Shown: piece by piece, positions 1-13,300 of the stretch
How positions within the stretch are numbered: position 1 is the first letter of the stretch
Layout of the letters: each line of letters opens with the position of its first letter
NCBI GenBank assembly: GCA_023846275.1
Contig: CM043878.1
Location: 8,301,501 to 8,365,500 of the forward strand
Source: Vanilla planifolia
Taxonomy: Eukaryota; Streptophyta; Magnoliopsida; Asparagales; Orchidaceae
Direction: 5' to 3'
Length of the DNA stretch: 64,000 bases
Position numbers and translations under genes: made by a program
The notes under the pieces: model-generated
What the model saw: the letters and a program-made list of their open reading frames with translations, nothing else
What the model was told of the DNA's origin: nothing
Database searches by the model: none

Positions 1-284
1 CATCCTTAATTTACTGTAGTTGGTAAGGTGGGGTGCCTGACAACTATCATGATCTACGTGGTCAACTAAAAAAAGAAACCTAATAATATACTAAAAAAAT
101 ACAAAATACTAAACTACAACAAAATAAATAGAATAAACCTCAATGACACCATGTGAGGGTAATTATAAAATATACATTCATAAATTGACATAATAAAACA
201 ACAAATTAAATAGCCAAGCACAATATATTATAACTGCCTAAGTCCAACAAAGGTTGCAACAATAATCTTACAAAGCTTTCAAAT

Positions 285-288
<4 letters not shown>

Positions 289-347
<59 letters not shown>
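289..347. repeat. (TA)n microsatellite
   Basis: An almost pure AT dinucleotide run of about 58 bases. It creates a spurious minus-strand open frame encoding a Tyr-Ile repeat. Confidence 0.95.
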
Positions 348-348
<1 letters not shown>

Positions 349-393
349 CTATCACATATAAAAAGGTCTCACATAACTTAAAATAAAACATTG

Positions 394-411
394 TCTCTCT
401 CTCTCTCTCTT
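394..411. repeat. (TC)9 microsatellite
   Basis: Nine TC units close to the TA microsatellite. Confidence 0.9.
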
Positions 412-2689
412 TCATTGGATTATATAAGATATTAAGTTTATATCTTAACTTATAATATAAGAATATAATAAGTATAAAATGCTCAATAATAACAACTACA
501 TACAAATAAAATAATGTTAGATACAATAAGAAGCATATAAGTGAAAAACTATGTAATATCAAAGAATGCATGACATAAAAAATGTATGTAAAATATATTA
601 AAATAATCACATATGTGCTTATATGTATCATATTTATATATGTATATACTCATAATGTAATACTTATGTAATATTGTACTCATATTATAGTATTTTTTTT
701 ATGTTTCATCTTACTTTTCTAATTTCTTATATTCTTATAGATTTTTTCATTCTTTTTATTTTTTTTTTCTCAAGGTTATTGATTTCTCTCATTATCATTA
801 TTTTCAATACATAAGATTTTATATCATATGATTTTTCATGACATCATTATATTTGAAGACCTCCATTAACAATTAGTAAGGCCACTTAGTCACATCTCTC
901 ACATCTATCACTATCATGTATCTAAGTACTAACAATAAGAGATCTTTCCTTAATGTCGCTATGAACCAAAGTGTTAGTGACAATAAAGTATGATGTCATC
1001 TTAATCGCATAACCTCCTCTTAATATTGTCATGTACAAAGAATTGATGATAGTGAGTTCTTCGTTTATTGTTGCTATACATCGAAGTGTTAACGACAACA
1101 TGGGTGAACTCATCTTATCGGGCAAGCATATGAAAATTTCATAAGAAAAATCTCAATATTTTTCTCATTTTTTATTATAATCACATAGATCATCAACCAC
1201 ACGCAGACAACTTTTCTCTTTTCATTATGTTGATGTGAAAAAATGATCAGAAAGATTCAAACAAAAGCTTTCTTATATTGGAGATGAAAATATTTTTTTT
1301 TTGGGAATAAGATAAAGTCTTCGAACATCTTGATAGAACCTCTTTACAACTTATTATTGATGCAAAAACGCTGGAACAATGAAAAAGTGTACTTAGATTG
1401 GAATAAAGTTTTATTATAAGTGCAAACAGAGTGTTTAGGTGCATTCCAAAATGGAATGACTCTATTTAGCATTATCTTGTTCAATCAATTTGGCTTGATT
1501 GAGCATGGTTTGGATCGAGAGTGCTTGTTTCTAAATTATTTAGTACAAAGTGGTTGGTCCAGCTCAATTCGACATAGTTCAACATCTAGCTTGGTTTGTT
1601 AAGATTTTTTATTTTTTTTATTCTTATTTTCTAAATTATGCCTCTTTATGTAATATTCATGAAATTATTAGTAATTTAGAGTGATGGAAATGATTCTCCA
1701 TCTAGTAGATGAAAATGATTCTTCATTTGGTGCATAGTAGTCAAAAGTTTTAGCAAAGGTGAAGTAAGGAACCCATTATCTATGCTAAATAAATAAATTC
1801 AAAATCTTTTGAAATTTGTAAATAGATAAATTAATTACTTTGTATTCTACAAGGGTTAAATGCTTTAACATTGAACATTGAGTAGTACATTATATGAGGC
1901 TTATTTAGGGTAATGTTTTGTGAGATTTATTTATTTATTTAGTTTCAACTCACTAACATTTTATTCAAATTTTATAAATTTTATACATTTTTGTTTGTAT
2001 TTTATATTTCTTTTTTTTCATAAGAGACAAGAGATGATTACCCACCTCAATATAGTTGTTCAACGTCACGTGTTAAATAATTTAATTAAAAATGTTTTTA
2101 TTTGAATAGTTAACTTAGCTTAAAAATGGCATATTGAGAATCTATTTACATTTTATCTGAAATCAAATTCAAATGAAAAAGTAATACACAAATAATTAGT
2201 TTTGCATAGCTCAAATCAAAATATCATATGATTTGATTATGAGCTAAACATGCATTTAATTGAACTACCTCAAAATCATATCAAAATAATTATGTAATTT
2301 ACAATTTATTTGAATTTTTATAAATTTGATTATATTTAGAAATAAAAAATAAAATAATAAAATTTTATTAGCATATATGGGTATTAACATGGTTAAGCAT
2401 ACAAATTTTATTAGCATTTAAGTGGGTGAATATTATCCTAAATTGAGTGATAGATGTTCTATTCTCTAATATCATTTAAAATAATTTATTATTTTATTTG
2501 AAAACATGTGTAGATGATGTAATATATTATTTTTTTTAATTCCATTTTCTCATCTTTCTCCTGCGGTTTTTCCTTAAAACTCGATGAAAATTAAATAATT
2601 ATTAATGAAAAATATTAATATCTAGATAATATTAAAAAAAAAACTAAAAAAGAGCCTGCACATTACAGAACAAATAGGTAAAACATGTC

Positions 2690-2861
2690 GTCTTGTTGAT
2701 GGTCCGGTTCATCACTGGGCGAGGTTGAACCGAAGAAAACCGAAGCCATTCTTATACCGTGAGGAGTTAAACTTTCGTGCCTCAGGTGGAACCCTCGCGG
2801 CGACGAAAGCCCTAACCCTGCAAGCTTCCATCTCCTCCTCCTGTAGCTAGACTCAGCTGAA
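2690..2861 (+). promoter_or_regulatory. BTF3 promoter and untranslated first exon
   Basis: A GC-richer island sits directly upstream of a good splice donor (GTAAGG at 2862). It contains CCCTAACCCT at 2810-2819, a telo-box-like motif, and a TGGGCG motif (site-II-like) near 2717. Telo boxes and site II elements are typical of plant genes for ribosomal proteins and translation factors, which fits a ribosome-associated chaperone subunit. The transcription start is inferred to lie around 2760-2800; no clear TATA box is seen. Confidence 0.55.
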
Positions 2862-4672
2862 GTAAGGGTTTCTCTAAAGGATAGTTGCTTTGCCGACGTC
2901 TAATGTGTAGTTTATGTTTTGTTTTCACAACGTATTGGTATAAGCAGCTGTCTATAACGAGATACTTTCCTTCGATTTGATAATTTCATTTAGTCTAAGC
3001 GCTTATCATACATCGAAAGCACAGGTTACGCTTCCATCACTTAATATGCTTTTTGATGTTGTCTGGAATATCGAGTTCTGTCCTTTAATGCTCTATTGTA
3101 ATGAGCTTAGTTTGTCTTATAGTTTTGCGTTGGGGTAGATGGTGGGCAAGTTGTAAGATTAATCGTATTTTTGTTGGAGACAGTGTGAGAATTCAGGTTT
3201 TTGCTGGAACAGTAAATTGTGTTTCTTTGCTAGAAGGGTGTTTTGTGATTGATATGATATTTAATGAGGTAAAGATCCGTATGTTGTGATTTTAATGCTT
3301 TAAAGGTCTCTCGTTTTTTTTTTTTTCTGTCTTGCCATCCGCAAATGTTAGATGGACTTCATGGGAAGGATTGTTAAATGGTCTTGTTCCTATTCCGTTA
3401 GATTTAAACTTGGTTCTTTTCATGTAGCTATAGCATTTTAGTGTGAATATTCTGCATTGTCACTTTATAAAAACGAAGAATCTTCTCAATGGGATTGTAG
3501 TTGTTAAAGGTTAGTGCTTAGAACAAAAAAAGACATTGCCTTTGAATCTTAAGGATAAAGTTGTCATGGGTCCTTGTTGGTAGGGGTGTGCATTTGAACA
3601 GTTCAGTTAATGGATCCACTGAAGTAATTGTTTTTAATTTCGCCAAATTGAACCAAAAAAATGCCAACAATCTGAACAAAAAAAAAAAAAAAAAGAAATT
3701 TGATTAAAAATCAAACTTCTTGTTTGAACTTGATTAATGGGTCAAATCTGGGATTCAAAATCTTGATTTTGATTTGGATTGAATCTAGAAAATTGTAAAA
3801 CTCTACCAATCAAAACAAAAAGAACAAAAAACTATGATAGATGTGTTAGTTTTTTTGGTCGGTTTGATTTCGAGATTGAAACTGTGCTTTGAAAACCATT
3901 AAATACCATTTTTTTGCTCTTTTTACCAAAAACCAAACTCAGGTGGACAACTGTTGTCAGTTCGGTTACCCATTAATGCAGAATTGTACTGGCTGTTATC
4001 TTTTTCATTTGTAAGTATGTTTAGCTATTTATATTTGATTTTTTTTCAGGAGGGGCAATATAATTTCTTCTCCATATTTGGTTTCATTTTAAGTTATTTA
4101 TTTAGTTAATTATCAATTGGATATAATATGTAAGTTTGTTAACTCGGATTATATGTCTGAGTAGTTTCACAAATTCTTAATGAAAGGCATTTTCTCCCTC
4201 AATATAATTGATCTCTCTTTAATTTTAGTTAAAAGTTTTACCATGATATGGTTTTATCTTATTTTATGTAGTATTGAACTATATTAAATCCTACAGTTGT
4301 TTCTCTATCTGAAGTATTTGAACTCATCATGATCGTATAGTAAGCTGCTATTTGAGTACTTTTGGTTGACGTATTGGGTATAATATGTATTGTTTTTGTT
4401 TTTCTTTCAACATCCTTAGGCAAAATTAATTTAGATTTAGCTTTTTCAATCAATTTGGACGCTTTCTGGACATCATGTATGTTTCGTTGTGGTCATTCTG
4501 AGAGCATCCATCTTGAGCGCCAGCAGATCTGAGAAAAAAATATTTATTTAGATTCATTATTGATGCTGTCGGTAGCTCTACAAATTTTTTGGTTAATAAT
4601 GCTAAACAAACAAAAATCAGCATCATATGTCGTAAGTTTATATGCTTGATGGTAATTACTTATGTAATGTAG
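2862..4672 (+). other. BTF3 5'-UTR (leader) intron
   Basis: This intron of about 1.8 kb runs from the donor at 2862 to an AG at 4671-4672, and the ATG follows that acceptor immediately. T-rich stretches are frequent, as in plant introns. Bases 3588 to about 3980 look like an interspersed repeat rich in GGTTTGGTT-like words, listed separately. Leader introns are common in plant translation-machinery genes and often raise expression; that role is inferred here. Confidence 0.6.
3588..3980. repeat. Possible interspersed repeat with GGTTCGGTT-type words
   Basis: The segment begins with TAGGGGTGTGCATTTG and runs through many GAACCAAA / TTGGTCGGTTTG words to a stretch ending in CAGTTCGGTTACCC. A related-looking stretch lies in a later BTF3 intron (about 6890-7330), sharing GAATCTAGAAAA and TTGGTC-GTTT words. 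The pattern is common in plant genomes around small non-autonomous elements. No terminal inverted repeats or target duplication could be confirmed by eye. Confidence 0.3.
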
Positions 4673-7655
4673 ATGAATGTTGAGAAGCTCCAAAAGATGG
4701 CCGGTGCAGTCCGCACTGGTGGAAAAGGCAGTATGCGCAGGTTTGTTGTAATTTGATCACTTCTAGAGAATAATTATGCTCCGTTATATTTGCAATGGAA
4801 ATCATGGTTTTCTGTGCTTTATAAAAAGTTGTATAATTGGTGCCGATCTTTATGTGTGGCAAATGCCTTCCCCATAAACAAAGAGGATAATTTGAGAAGA
4901 AATGTGTGTATTATGTACTCAAGATATAAATTGACTATTATTTATTATGCATGCATGGCATGCAAGGCAAATGTGAGGCTGCTTATTTTGTGGGGGTGAG
5001 AGAAAGAGTGGAGGAGGTGTTCTAAAGATGAAAAGGCACATGCATTAAGGAAAATGCATTGAATCTGTGGCCTCCAAATTTTTGGTGAGGTAATTCTTTA
5101 CTATTTGATATTGAATCAGTTGCATATAACTCCAAACTCAAACAAAATGCTAGGCATGTTATGGTAGAACTGCTTTTTTCATTTTTTATTGATAATTTAT
5201 GCTTCATGATATTATTAGATCATAGTTATACATTCAACCTAACATGAAAAACAGTTTGTTGAGTATGGCTAATGCTATTGTTAATGATGGTTGGGTGATT
5301 AGATTTGTACACTTTGTGCATCCTTACTGATAATTATGGCATGGAGAACCTAACAACAATCTGCACTTAATGATAACATGATCAATGTTTTGAATACCTT
5401 TTTTTGACCACCATACAATGAATGATTACCTTTTATTTTTTCTATATTATTCAGCTAGTAAGAAGAATGTTCTTATGCTATTATTGCAGGAAGAGTAGTT
5501 TGTATTAGACAGTTGGAGGATATTGTTACAAAGTTTTAATGATAAATCTTGTGTTGATTCCTTTTTACTGGAATTATTTGATGCTAATGTTAAACATGTT
5601 AAATAGCTTTTAATCTAGTCATACCTTAATTTGCATTATGTGCATGTGCTGATTTATTTACTTCATAATGTACTTTTGTAAATCTTTTAAAAGCTTGTTC
5701 AGTATTCTGGAGGATAATAGTCTTACCTGCTTTTCTTTTACAAACCTCTATTATGATGATATTATGCACCAGGAAGAAGAAGGCTGTTCACAAGACTACA
5801 ACAACTGATGATAAGAAACTTCAGAGCACATTGAAGAGGATTGGAGTGAATGCCATTCCTGCCATCGAAGAAGTCAACATCTTTAAAGATGATACAGTCA
5901 TCCAGTTTCAAAATCCAAAAGGTAGATAAGAAAATTCTGTTGAACTTTGTTTGTAGCTTCTAGCTTAAAATATCCCTCTGCTTTTATGCTGATTGTTTAT
6001 CTATTACAGTGCAAGCTTCCATTGCAGCCAATACATGGGTTGTTAGTGGCTCACCACAGACAAAAAGTACGCTCAAATCCTATTTTAATTCATTTTTATT
6101 TCAATTTATTTGTTTAATGTAATTTCAAATATCCCATAGATTGTTAGAGCATTAGTACTCAATGTATATGGTGGTGTCTTTATACGTCTCCTTGTGGGTT
6201 TTCCTCTTTTCTATTGGGGGCAGGGATTACATGCAAGTGGGTGAGGTAGAGTCGGGGATGAGATTAAAGGTTTATCATCTTGGAATATAAGGTGTTACTG
6301 AGAACTTGATGTTGCTTTAATTGTTTATGTGGTGTTCTAGTGCATCCTGCAAGCTTTTGTTTTGATTATTAACCACATTTTCTTACTGATTGGGTTTTTC
6401 TATTTTATGATACTTACACATTGCTCTGTTGTCAACAGAGCTGCAAGATTTGTTGCCTTCAATCATCAGCCATTTAGGTATGATTCTGGAGTAGTGCACT
6501 GTTCTTTTGGTTATTGTTTCTTATTTGACTGTTGAGCTTCACTAAAGTGAAAAACCTCATTTTCTTTGACGATCTTAGGTATTTAATTTGTAATTTAATA
6601 AACAATATTCTGAACTATAATCAACGGTGTGCAACTTATAGCAAGTTCGACCCATAACTAAGACATTGATGTTATTCTTTTTCATAATTCGTTTGTTTAT
6701 AAATGTCAATCAACAATAGAATCTTTATGGGACATACAGTATACTTGTGTGAATGAAAGTTGATCTGACACATGCAGCCAGTGGAAACTCACATTTCGTG
6801 ATTCAATGATGTCCTAAAATGTTTTGTGGGATTAATAGTTGCTTTTGTAATGTATTATAATGACACTATTGTTTGAAGGATGATCATTCAATCGGTTCAC
6901 TTTAGCCAGCCAGTTAAACCAGTTAATTTTAGGTGTCATCACTCTGTAAATTAAGTCAACTGAACTCTAATCCAAACTGAACTGAACTATTGTGGAATAG
7001 TGTGGTTTCCGTTTTGCAAAACTAAACATGCTCATATCTTTGATTGTTGTTCAAATCTAGAATCTAGAAAACCAGAATTTGCATTCTGAATCGACTTAAA
7101 AGACCAGAACTAAACCAAAATTTCAATTGTTAATGGTTGTTTGGTCAGTTTACTTTCGGATTTATAAACTAAACTGGAAATTTGAAGTTAAACAAAATCT
7201 TTATTGACAGCTGAGAAACATGGCATTGAACCTGGCTGAACTGACTAAACTAACTCTTCTGTTTTTGCTTTCAATTGACTGATGCACAACTCTGGCTCCA
7301 GACGTCATGCCACAAAATTTCATACGTTCCTCTAGAGTTCTCTTTTGCCAATGCAGCAAAATTTCTTGCAATCGAACAATTGAAACTAGGCTTCTTGTTT
7401 TGAAATTGAACTCTTGATGTTTTCCCAGCTATTTCTCAACTTGCAAGCTGTAATTTTTCCTATTTAGGTCCTGACAATTTGGACAACCTGAAGAAGCTTG
7501 CAGAACAGTTTCAGAAACAGGTACCAGCTGCAGCCTCTGCTGCTTCGGTTAGTGCTACGGCCAACCAAGGGGAGGATGATGACGATGTACCTGAGCTTGT
7601 ACCTGGAGAAACGTTTGAAGAAGCTGCAAATGAGACACAAGCACCCGCATCTTAA
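4673..7655 (+). CDS. BTF3: Nascent polypeptide-associated complex subunit beta (BTF3-like)
   Basis: Coding exons: 4673-4740, 5773-5921, 6010-6066, 6439-6477, 7468-7655 (501 nt, 166 aa); all introns are GT-AG and phases match. NAC-beta pairs with NAC-alpha at the ribosome tunnel exit, where it shields nascent chains and prevents mistargeting to the ER; BTF3 was first described as a general transcription factor. The N-terminus starts [17 protein letters not shown], and RRKKKAVHK at residues 22-30 is the ribosome-binding motif of NAC-beta. The NAC domain follows (about 36-100: [18 protein letters not shown], then [18 protein letters not shown]). The sequence [18 protein letters not shown] precedes an acidic tail ([10 protein letters not shown]) ending APAS. 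Length matches the plant family (about 160-165 aa). The start is fixed by the family N-terminus and lies directly behind the acceptor of the leader intron. All residues expected for function are present. Confidence 0.96.
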
Positions 7656-7689
7656 TAGAATATCTCAGGTAGCATTGCCGACATGAAGA

Positions 7690-10230
7690 TTATCACTTCC
7701 CTGTGTTAACTTGGTAGGCAATCGAGCTGTTGTAACTTGTTCTTCTCTCAACCTTTTGTTTGCATGTGCAAACGATGCTATTTATTTCTCAGATCCCTTT
7801 GTGGTACAGAATTTAAGTTTTTGAGGTTTAAGGAACGTTTGTTACTGTTTTCTATCTATTTAAGATCTTGCTGAAATACGAAGTATCAAATTTTCTTTTG
7901 CTGGGTATTCTATATGAGCCCAGAGCAAAACCCTTGTGAATGAAGATGAAAAATAAAATTCCTTTATGCTATATCTTGACATAATGTTCTCACAGTATCT
8001 ATTATTTTTGGTATATCTAGCTTCAGGTTGTGAAAACTCTTTGGTACATTTGTACATCAAGCTCAAAATTTTATGAACCCTACTTATGTTTGTAGAGCAA
8101 ATTTGATCTAATAAGTTGTAATTCATGTGACATTGATCTTATTATTCAAAGGAGGGTCTTTGATAATGGTTTAGTTACATTGACTTCAATAAATAATAGC
8201 ATTTTTATTGATAGGGAAATGTTTTTATTGCAGTTTGGTTTATTTTGTTAGTGTTCTTTTCATGAAACTTAAGAATGGAGATTGTGTAGCATAATTATGT
8301 TGCAACATTAGCTGATGAAATTAGAAAAAGGGAAAAACTAGGGATTAGGGAGTTAGAAACCAAGTTAATGAAAAGACTTTATTTTCCTTTTGTTGACAAA
8401 TCTTCTAGTTCTTTCCTTGTTTTTTTGGGTTTTATTGTTGCTTTGTTCTATTTTTTTTTTCATTAAAAGTGTATTGGATTCACTTGTGTCTTCAGTTGAA
8501 GCATTGTGAAAGATTTTGATAAAGCCAGCGAGTGTATTGCAGTTGTTAATGCAATATAACAATGGCATCTATATAATTCAAAGAAGATTTGAGTAAAGAT
8601 TTTTTTTATTATAGTTTGATTTCTTAATGGTTATTCTTGGTCAATACTTTTTATGTTATGGGTATTTTTATTAGTCAAATTCATGGGACACATAAGTGGG
8701 ATAAGAAGGGATAGAAATTAGCCAAGGATGGGCAAATCTAATTTACATTGGTGAAGATCGACAATTGTTTAAAGAGATTGGATTTAAGACGAGTGATAGT
8801 TTTTGCAGGGTGTGAATATGAGACATTTATGCAGGGTGGCCCTTTGGCGGGTCGACTTCGAGTAGATATAACTTGAGTTCATCTTATATGTGAGTTATAA
8901 TAGAATTGATTGTATTTAAGAGATCGAGAATGCATATACACTCTTTTTATAGATGTGATATAGTTAAATGATTATAACGAGTTTATTCATTATGATATCA
9001 ATACAGTTGTTGTATATCGATGAAAATAAATAAAAGAAAAGATTTATGATGCTAAGTAAAAGAAAAGATGGTCATGGGACTCAGTTGTAAAACAAATCCA
9101 ACATAATTGGGATGATTAAAGTTTAATTCTTGTTAGATTAACATCATTTTTGTAAAGCTCATTGTTCACTAACAAAGGGCAAAAAGATTCATAATTGCAT
9201 CTTATGGTCAATGAAACATGCATACTTGTTTTGTCAATGGATGGTTTGGTCAAGAAGATGATGTAAAAAGTTTCTTGGAGAAAAAAAATGTAACTTTAAT
9301 TTCTTAATTTGTTGCTCTTTATTTGGTTGAAATATTCAAAGAACATTTTGGAGGGTGCCATTTATGCTATGGTGAGTTTTATTGTAGACGACGAGGTCTT
9401 CAATGAAGGTGAGTTTGGTATACGATTGAAAGTATGATTGACCAAGCAAGAATCCATTATGAAATGAAGCTATGGTGGGAAAAAGTTGTCCAAAATAAAC
9501 CATTGATTACGATAGTTCTTCTAACAATATTATTCAACAAATATGTATGTATACATAATTATTTATTATGTTATAATTTTATTTATTAATATCTAATTCT
9601 AATGTTTGAAAAATAAAATTAATAATTATCTTGTTTATTTGAATCAACAATTTTTTTTTATCTAAATCAATGTTAATATAAACATGTTGTATTATGATGA
9701 ATATTTTGATAAAATATTTAATTTAATGTGATAAAAATCTTTTAGTAATTTGATAAATCATCTTTATAAGTATTGGGATTTGAGGTTCAATTTGATGATC
9801 CGTTTAATGATTAAGTATATTTTTTTCAAAATGATGTAAGATATTTTATGTGATATAAATAAGTTACCTAAGTTGTTCAATTAAATTTGAATATTTTATG
9901 TGATATAAATAAGTTATCTAAAGAGAAAAAAAGAAACCCATTATTAATAATTTTTTTACATTTGTTACAATGGAGTTTAGAATTTCATATATTTTTATTT
10001 TCACTATTTGTAATATATTTTAAAATAAAATCAGAATTTTTTTTTCTATTATTTAAATTTATTTCACATAATCATTAGTTTTTTTAAAAATAACATTTTT
10101 TTTTGCCAAATAAAAAACTATTTTTTAAATTTTTTTTACATCTCAACTCCTCGTCTTTAATAAGGTAATAATTAAATATTAAATAAATATATTATTTTAT
10201 TGTTTAAACAGATCTTTCAATGAATTTATT
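7690..10230. other. BTF3 3' UTR and intergenic spacer
   Basis: The first few hundred bases are probably the BTF3 3' UTR; the polyadenylation site could not be placed with confidence. The rest is AT-rich with no recognisable coding sequence. A 50-bp direct duplication lies at 9841-9920. GC content rises again at about 10230, at the DEG15 promoter. Confidence 0.5.
9841..9920. repeat. 50-bp-period direct repeat
   Basis: ATATTTTATGTGATATAAAT begins at 9841 and again at 9891. Each copy continues as AAGTTA(C/T)CTAA, giving about 30 bases of near identity at a 50-bp period. Confidence 0.8.
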
Positions 10231-10370
10231 GGACCCGGTTCGAGGCAAGGAAACAGTGTTAGAACTGGTTCGGGGCCGGCTTGGGTTGCATTTCGGTTTT
10301 GGCTCATTCCGAGGACAACTGCGTCCATCGCTGCCGTATGCTGCTTGGGGAGCCGAGGGAAGAAGACGGT

Positions 10371-13300
10371 ATGGAGGCCTCAGAAATCTCGCGCTTTGGT
10401 CGCAATTTTTCGGTCATGGTCAGGGTCGAGGGTCCTGTGAGTTTGGCCTTCTCCTGAGTTCTCTTCTTGTCAGTCTTTTTGCTCAATAGGTTTTGCTGTT
10501 AGTTTTCTTCTCTGCTTCAATTGGATTCGCACTTTTTTAGGATCCGAAGGGAATAAAGATGCGAAGAAATGCTTTTCATGTTCATCAGTAAGAAATTCCC
10601 CACTTTTGACGCTATCTATCAAATGCTGACCATCGAACTTTTTGGCAATACTTTGAAGCTTCGAATTGGATGAGATAATCCGTAAATGAATGATTTTGTT
10701 TGGGTTGTTTTTACTAGTAGTATATGTTAACCCCATGGCTTGTGAAGTGCTTTGATGGCAACAAAAGTATGTTTTGTGTTTCAAATGGCTTGGTGGATGT
10801 TTTGGTTATAGATTGGATCAAGTAGACGTCAAGTAAGATCATTTGAAGGTTTATTCTATATTCTTATGAGAATGTTGAAGGAAGAAGGTTTTAAGCATTA
10901 GAACATCCCATGGAAAATTTAGCTCTTGATGATGTGACAACCATCATGAGAAATCTTTCATCTACTGTTGTTGATTTAGAATGTAAAAATCTACATCTCT
11001 TATAGCATAATTAGGAATCCATGACATACTCTAATGCATACATTCACTTGTTAAAATCTTGAGTGATTGTCATGTTTAAGATAGCATTAGGATTTTGAGA
11101 ATATCACTCTATATTGTCTTAAGTTGTACAGAAGTTTTTGTTTTGAAAAATACAGTTTAAAACATGTCAATTCAAGTCATAATTTTCACTACCTACTAGT
11201 TATACAATATGATACCTAATATCATACTTGGACGTTTTCTTTTCTGGCTTCTATTTATATTTGAAAATGAACTGGTATTAGAATTGCACAGGTATGATAT
11301 ATCTATCGTACAGATATGATCACCGATTGAATTATTTGTGAGAGCATAAAATTGGTTGTACAAGGTATCGTCTTGGACAAATGCTGTTTGATCCTTGAAA
11401 GTTTAGTTTATACTTGTATTTTATGTGTATGAAGCATCTTTCATACAAATTCACAACTTATTTTCTTTTAGGATTCATGCTGTGTATAATTTGGGCTTGT
11501 ATGATTTAATTTTTTGTATTATTATGTTTAAATTCTGTTGACATGAGCTATATTATAGTACGAAATCTATGTATTATAATTATACATTAGTTAATAGACG
11601 TGCTTATTGCATAATATAAGATGAAGTATTTGTGTCATTATTATATGTTTGCTAATAGATTTGTTTACTACACCCTTACGAGTACGATATTTGTATAGTA
11701 TGAGTATATGAACTAATATATAAAACCACTTTGCATATAAGAATTATTAATGCATAAGTCATGTATGATTATTGTTAAATACAAATTTGTCATCGTACTA
11801 ATATGATAACTATATCACAGGAGTATATTCATCACTTAATATATATTGTATGTAGTATTAGGACGATATCTGCATTAGATTTGTACAATATATGTTATAT
11901 TTTTGTTGAATTATTCGTTGTTGTATTATAACAATAATAATATTGTATTGGTAAATTCAGTTATTAAAATTTTTTTTATCGATATACTAGGACGATTTAA
12001 AATTGAATTAAAATGTCAAGGTTCGTACACTTTTGTTACTGTCATCTGAATGCATCATATTTTAAGTAATATATATATTGTATAAGCAGTTATAGTGCAT
12101 GATTACAGCGTATGACATTTTTTTGAAAGTTCAATTTCGAGTAAATATATTTCGTATGATGACAATCTATCTTTAGACTAGTACGATTAATATTAAAATA
12201 CTTATGCTACTTACTGTATTGGAGTCATACAGTATGAGAACTATCTCGTATTTGTACAATACATCATTTGAAGTTTATCAGCTTTAGTAGTATCACTTAG
12301 TTGTGGGGACGATTTTTTGTATAAACTCTATTGCTGTGGTAAGATGCCATCGACATACTGATCGATTTAAGTTGGGAATACAACTAATAATTTTGATCAT
12401 TTTGGGAATCTGAAATCAAGTAGTTATACTTACCTAAAGCACTGTGTGATCATTAGAAGTATAAATAGGAAGTTTATCTACTATGAACAAGAAGAGATTT
12501 TGAAAGATTAAAAGCTTACATTGTTACATTTTAAAATTTACTGTATGGGAAAGCTAAACTCTAAGACGAACCTCAGATTCTTCTATATGCTAAGTTTGCA
12601 TAATCTTCATTCCTTAATAGATTCCAAGCTTTGATAATATCCTTCCATCATTTAGTTTTGTGCCACAAAAGATTTGTTCGGTTATAGGATTTTTGTAAAA
12701 AAGCGATTTACTGTTAATCGGATTGTATTTGTTTTAGCTAACTATTGCTTTATTACTATGTGTGTGGCCAGATAAAGTTGTTGTAAGTTTTGTGGAGCTA
12801 GTTAGTGATCAGGTTGATCATAAGTTGTGATAGTTTTAGCCTCCCCCCTCCAGTTAGGAAACATGCAGTTTCATAGTGAAACTTAGCTAGATTAACTAGG
12901 GGTGAATGTAGACAAACGTTTCGTTGAACCACTTAAAATTGTGTGCATCTTTTATATTTTTTACGATTTATTTTATTATCTCTGATTTATTGACAAGTAA
13001 CAAGAAATTGAGATTTTTTATTTGATCAGTGGCCATTATCGAAGTATACGAATTTGTTTTGTAAGTAAAATCTGTTGAAACAGTTTTATGGTGCTTCTAT
13101 TTATATATTTTGTATAAAATTTTATTTATTCAATACATAGTTGAATGGGTAGATGAGAGTGACGACTTTCTATATAATTAATGTTTTTTCATAAATCATA
13201 TTTGGTTTTACAGAATAGGGAAGACATCTATTTCAGCATCTGGCCTTCTACTGCCTCCCAGCTCATTAACTCAAATTCCAACTATCATAGAGCATATTTT

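Larger units (their letters stand above)
1..2690. other. AT-rich intergenic DNA upstream of BTF3
   Basis: No gene is supported here. The open frames are short, AT-driven and show no recognisable protein family. The only clear structures are two microsatellites, listed separately. Sequence quality changes near 2690, where GC content rises at the BTF3 promoter. Confidence 0.6.

Noticed and set aside
206..631. Minus-strand open frame of 141 codons
   Set aside because: It depends on the TA microsatellite and is low-complexity Ile/Tyr/Phe sequence with no family features.
10220..10489. Open frame of 89 codons on plus and 60 on minus
   Set aside because: Both overlap the DEG15 first exon and leader in wrong frames; the DEG15 frame carries the family N-terminus.
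10470..10784. Minus-strand open frame of 104 codons
   Set aside because: Antisense to DEG15 exon 2 and its flanking introns; no domain or splice logic of its own.
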